From: an uncultured Mycoplasma sp.
Lineage (GTDB): Bacteria; Bacillota_I; Bacilli_A; Mycoplasmatales; Metamycoplasmataceae
DNA: 10,473 nt
NCBI GenBank assembly: GCA_946998935.1
Contig: CAMQBE010000012.1
Location: 1 to 10,473, forward strand
Direction of reading: 5' to 3'
Under the pieces are notes generated by a model that saw only the letters and a program-made list of their open reading frames with translations, searched no databases and had not been told where the DNA came from. Positions 7,177 to 10,473 of this stretch are shown here, piece by piece (the first letter of the stretch is position 1; each line of letters starts with the position of its first letter). The position numbers and the translations under genes were made by a program.

Positions 7177-10008
7177 ATGTCTGCTAAAGAAGAAATTATC
7201 ATTAAAGGAGCTAGAGAAAATAACTTAAAAAATGTTTCTTTAACGTTGCCAAAAAATAAATTAATAGTCTTTACAGGTTTATCAGGTAGTGGTAAATCCT
7301 CTTTAGCTTTTAATACTATTTATGAAGAAGGACGTAGAAAATATGTTGACTCTTTAAGTAACTATGCGCGTTTATTTTTAGGTGGTACTTCTAAGCCAGA
7401 TGTTGATAGTATTGAAGGTTTAAGCCCATCAATATCTATTGAACAAAAAAAGACTCATAATAACCCTCGCTCAACAGTTGGAACTGTTACCGAAATCTAT
7501 GATTATTTTAGATTGCTTTTTGCTCGTATAGGTCATCCATTTTGTCCTAAGCATAATATAGAAATAACCGCACAAACTAATAAAGATATTATCGAAGGAA
7601 TTTATTCTTTTACTAACGAAAGCAAGCTATATATTCTTGCGCCAGTGGTTGATGGTGAAAAAGGAACTTTTGTTAACTTAATTGAAAAGCTTAAAAAAGA
7701 AGGTTTCATTCGTTTAAAAGTTGATGGTCAAATAATGAATCTTGACGACAAGATTGAATTAGAAAAAAATATTCGTCACAATATTGATATTGTTGTAGAC
7801 CGTGTTGTTTTAAATGAAGAAAATAGAAATAGAATAGCAGAAGCTATTGAAGTAGCAATTGATTATTCAAAAGGCTTGGTAAAAGTCGAAACAACCGAGG
7901 GTGAAGTAAAAAGTTTTTCTAAATTGCACTCATGTATTTATAAAGATTTTGATATGCCTAAAATTGATACTCGCTTATTTTCGTTCAACTCGCCTTATGG
8001 TAGCTGTGAACAATGTAAAGGTTTAGGTGTTGATTTAAAAGCTAGTTTTGATTTATTAGTTCCTGAAAAATGAAGAAGTATCAATGAAGGCGCTATTAAG
8101 ATTTTTGAAAACACAGTTAATACTTCAAATCTTGAATGGCAAGAATTTGATAATTTACTTTATCATTATCATATTGACAAGGACACTCCAATTGAAGATT
8201 TAAGTGAAAAAGAATTAAAAATAATTAAATATGGTTCAAATGAAGAAATTGAATTTGTAATGGAAACTGTTAATGGCAACAAGATGCGTCGTTGCAAATT
8301 TATTGATGGTATTTTAACTAAAGTCGAACGTAATTATTTTGAAACTCAAAGTGAAATGAAGCGCGATTGATTAGGTAAATTCATGGGTACTTTTACTTGT
8401 AGTAAATGTCATGGTTCAAGATTGAATCAATATCCTTTGGCTGTAAGAATAGATGGCAAAAACATTGATGATTTTGCTCGTATGAGTGTTGACGATGCAT
8501 TATTAACTATTGAAAGATTACATATTTCCGAAGATGAAAAAGTTATTTCTAATTTAATTATTGCTGAACTAACTCATCGTTTAAAGTTCTTAAAAAATGT
8601 TGGACTTAACTATTTAACTTTAAATAGAAATGCCGAAACACTTTCTGGTGGTGAAAGTCAACGAATTAAATTAGCTACACAAATAGGTTCAAATTTAACG
8701 GGTGTTTTATATGTTCTTGATGAACCTTCTATTGGGTTACACCAAAAAGATAATGAACGCTTAATTCATACTCTTAAAGATATGGTTAATATTGGTAATA
8801 CCTTAATAGTTGTTGAACATGATGAAGAAACTATGCGTGCTGCTGATTATTTAGTTGATATAGGTCCTAAAGCTGGAGTTCATGGTGGTGAAATAATAGC
8901 CACCGGTTCTATAAATGATTTAATAAAAGAACCTCGTTCTATAACTGGTAAATATCTTAGTGGCGAATTAAAAATAGATACTCCGACTTCGCGTAGAAGC
9001 GGTAATGAACAAGTTTTGGCCATTCTTGGCGCAAGCGAAAATAACTTGCAAAATATTGATGTTAAAATACCTCTAGGTAAATTTGTTGGCGTTACCGGTG
9101 TTAGTGGTTCAGGCAAAAGTACACTAGTTAATGAAATACTTGTTAAAGGTGTTCAAAAATATTTAAATATGGCTGTTGAAGGTGAAATAGGTAAATTTAA
9201 ATCTATTAGTGGTATTAAAAATATCGATAAAATAGTGCAAGTTTCTCAAAGCCCTATTGGTCGTACACCTAGATCTAATCCAGCTACATATACTTCAGTT
9301 TTTGATGATATTCGTGATATTTTTGCTTCAACTGAAGAAGCTAGATTAAGAGCATATTCAAAAGGCCGTTTTAGTTTTAATGTCCCTGGTGGACGTTGCG
9401 AAAAATGCCAAGGCGATGGTTCAATTAAAATAGAAATGCATTTCTTGCCTGATGTTTATGTACCTTGCGATGAATGTGATGGACAACGTTATAATCGTGA
9501 AACGTTAGAGATTAAATATCATAATAAAAACATTTCTCAAGTTTTAAATATGACTGTAGATGAAGCTTTAGAGTTTTTTGCTACGCGTGCAAACATTGTT
9601 CAAAAACTTGAAACAATGCAAAAGGTTGGTTTAGGTTATATTAAACTTGGTCAATCCTCAACAACGCTTTCGGGCGGCGAAGCACAACGTGTTAAATTAG
9701 CTACATATTTACAAAAGAAGCCTACAGGTAAAACAATTTATGTTTTAGACGAACCTACAACAGGATTGCATTCTTATGATGTTGCTAATTTGTTAAAAGT
9801 ATTAAATCAAATAGTTGATAATGGCGATACCGTTATTGTTATTGAACATAATTTAGATGTAATTAAAAACTGTGATTATTTAATTGATTTAGGTCCTGAA
9901 GGTGGAGTTAACGGTGGAAGAATAATAGCCGCCGGTACACCCGAGCAAGTTGCAGAAAATTCAAATAGTTATACAGGTCTATATTTAAAAGATATATTAA
10001 AGAAATAA
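7177..10008 (+). CDS. uvrA: Excinuclease ABC subunit UvrA
   Basis: UvrA is the dimeric ABC-type ATPase that scans DNA for distortions and hands the lesion to UvrB. The 943-residue protein is full length for the family. It has two ATPase halves: Walker A GLSGSGKS (34-41) with signature LSGGESQ (489-495), and Walker A GVSGSGKS (641-648) with signature LSGGEAQ (831-837), each followed by a YVLDEP Walker B. Cysteine pairs 277/280 and 408/411 are the candidate zinc ligands of the insertion module. The C-terminal zinc finger is a perfect CX2CX19CX2C (741, 744, 764, 767). A CPKH segment at 123-126 matches the CPxH form known in other UvrA proteins. Two in-frame UGA codons (8071 and 8368, Trp299 and Trp398) split it in a standard-code reading; one UGG Trp lies between them. 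ATG 7177 is chosen from the ribosome binding site. Confidence 0.98.
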
Positions 10009-10033
10009 GGTTTTGTTTGCCTTATTTTGGTTT
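10003..10033 (+). terminator. Terminator overlapping the uvrA stop codon
   Basis: An 8-bp stem pairs 10003-10010 (AAATAAGG) with 10020-10027 (CCTTATTT), loop of 9 nt, then a T-rich run. The uvrA TAA (10006-10008) lies inside the left arm. The symmetric AT-rich flanks could also help stop the convergent minus-strand transcript. Confidence 0.65.
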
Positions 10034-10068
10034 ATAAAATTTACTAATTAATCTACTGGATAGTTGTT

Positions 10069-10473
10069 TTAGAAAAATTGTCAACGGTTTAATTTAGATA
10101 TAAACATAGGTTCAAGAGCGGTTTTAAGATTTTTTTCATACCCTGTGCAAGCAAGTTTGTATTTAAAAGTCAATTCATTAATTTGCTTGTCATAAACAGT
10201 GTTAATAGCGAAGTTTAAATTATCAAATTTAATTGGTTCATTGCAATTAACAATTCTAAATATTCCATTCTTAACGTATTTATGCAGCAAAGAATCTTCT
10301 TTAACTATATATCTTATTTTGTCATTTGTGTTATGTAAAGCTGTTTCATAATTAGCTTTTAGTTCTTGGTCACCTGATTCATATGCGTAATTACTTTTGT
10401 CATTTTTTATATCATTAATAAAACTTAAAGCATCAGGTTCAAGAAAACCTGATTTTTTGAATACATGTTCCTT
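10069..10473 (-). CDS. C-terminal part of an unknown protein, convergent with uvrA
   Basis: On the minus strand the frame is open from the right edge for 134 codons to a TAA at 10071-10069. A UGA at 10083-10081, read as Trp, precedes the last residues WQFF; a standard-code reading would stop four residues early. The fragment is polar and Lys/Asn-rich, with no membrane segment, catalytic motif or repeat that I recognise. The segment CNEPIKFDNLNFAINTVYDKQINELTFKYKLACTGYEKN looks like an alternating beta-strand fold, as in extracellular domains of mycoplasma lipoproteins or hypothetical surface proteins, but that is a weak inference. The N-terminus and any signal peptide lie beyond the window. 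Confidence 0.65.

Overview
The window comes from a low-GC mollicute that reads UGA as tryptophan (genetic code 4), most likely Mycoplasma in the broad sense. UGA falls in frame at conserved positions of every protein that uses it: four times in secA, nine in the YitT-like membrane protein, twice in uvrA, and once in the DUF2188 protein. With the standard code these genes break into fragments and the membrane-protein gene is mostly lost, so coordinates here are given for the rejoined genes. I cannot name the species from the sequence alone.

Layout, left to right: the Pro/Gln/Gly-rich C-terminal tail of an unknown gene (1-99) with a terminator; complete secA (231-2762), the motor of the general secretion pathway; a 134-bp gap holding a possible promoter, a compact structured segment and a strong terminator, which together look like a small RNA gene; a six-helix YitT/DUF2179 membrane protein (2897-4102); a small DUF2188 protein (4238-4450) with its own ribosome binding site and an out-of-frame remnant of a Lys/Ala/Thr tail; a lipoprotein gene broken by a frameshift, probably in a six-A run (4533-5041); uvrB (5129-7126) and uvrA (7177-10008) in tandem, the damage-recognition part of nucleotide excision repair; a terminator overlapping the uvrA stop; and a convergent unknown gene on the minus strand running off the right edge (10069-10473).

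Most of this is ordinary housekeeping. UvrA and UvrB work together: UvrA2 finds the lesion and loads UvrB, and their pairing with a 50-bp gap suggests an operon. SecA drives proteins through SecYEG and would export the prolipoprotein type encoded at 4533. The interest lies between the genes. There is a candidate small RNA downstream of secA. Several genes (secA, the YitT-like gene, uvrB) have a -10 box placed so that the transcript would begin at or next to the ATG, with no Shine-Dalgarno sequence. Two neighbouring small genes carry frameshifts. I see no mobile element, CRISPR array, tRNA or rRNA gene, and no clear new multi-gene system.
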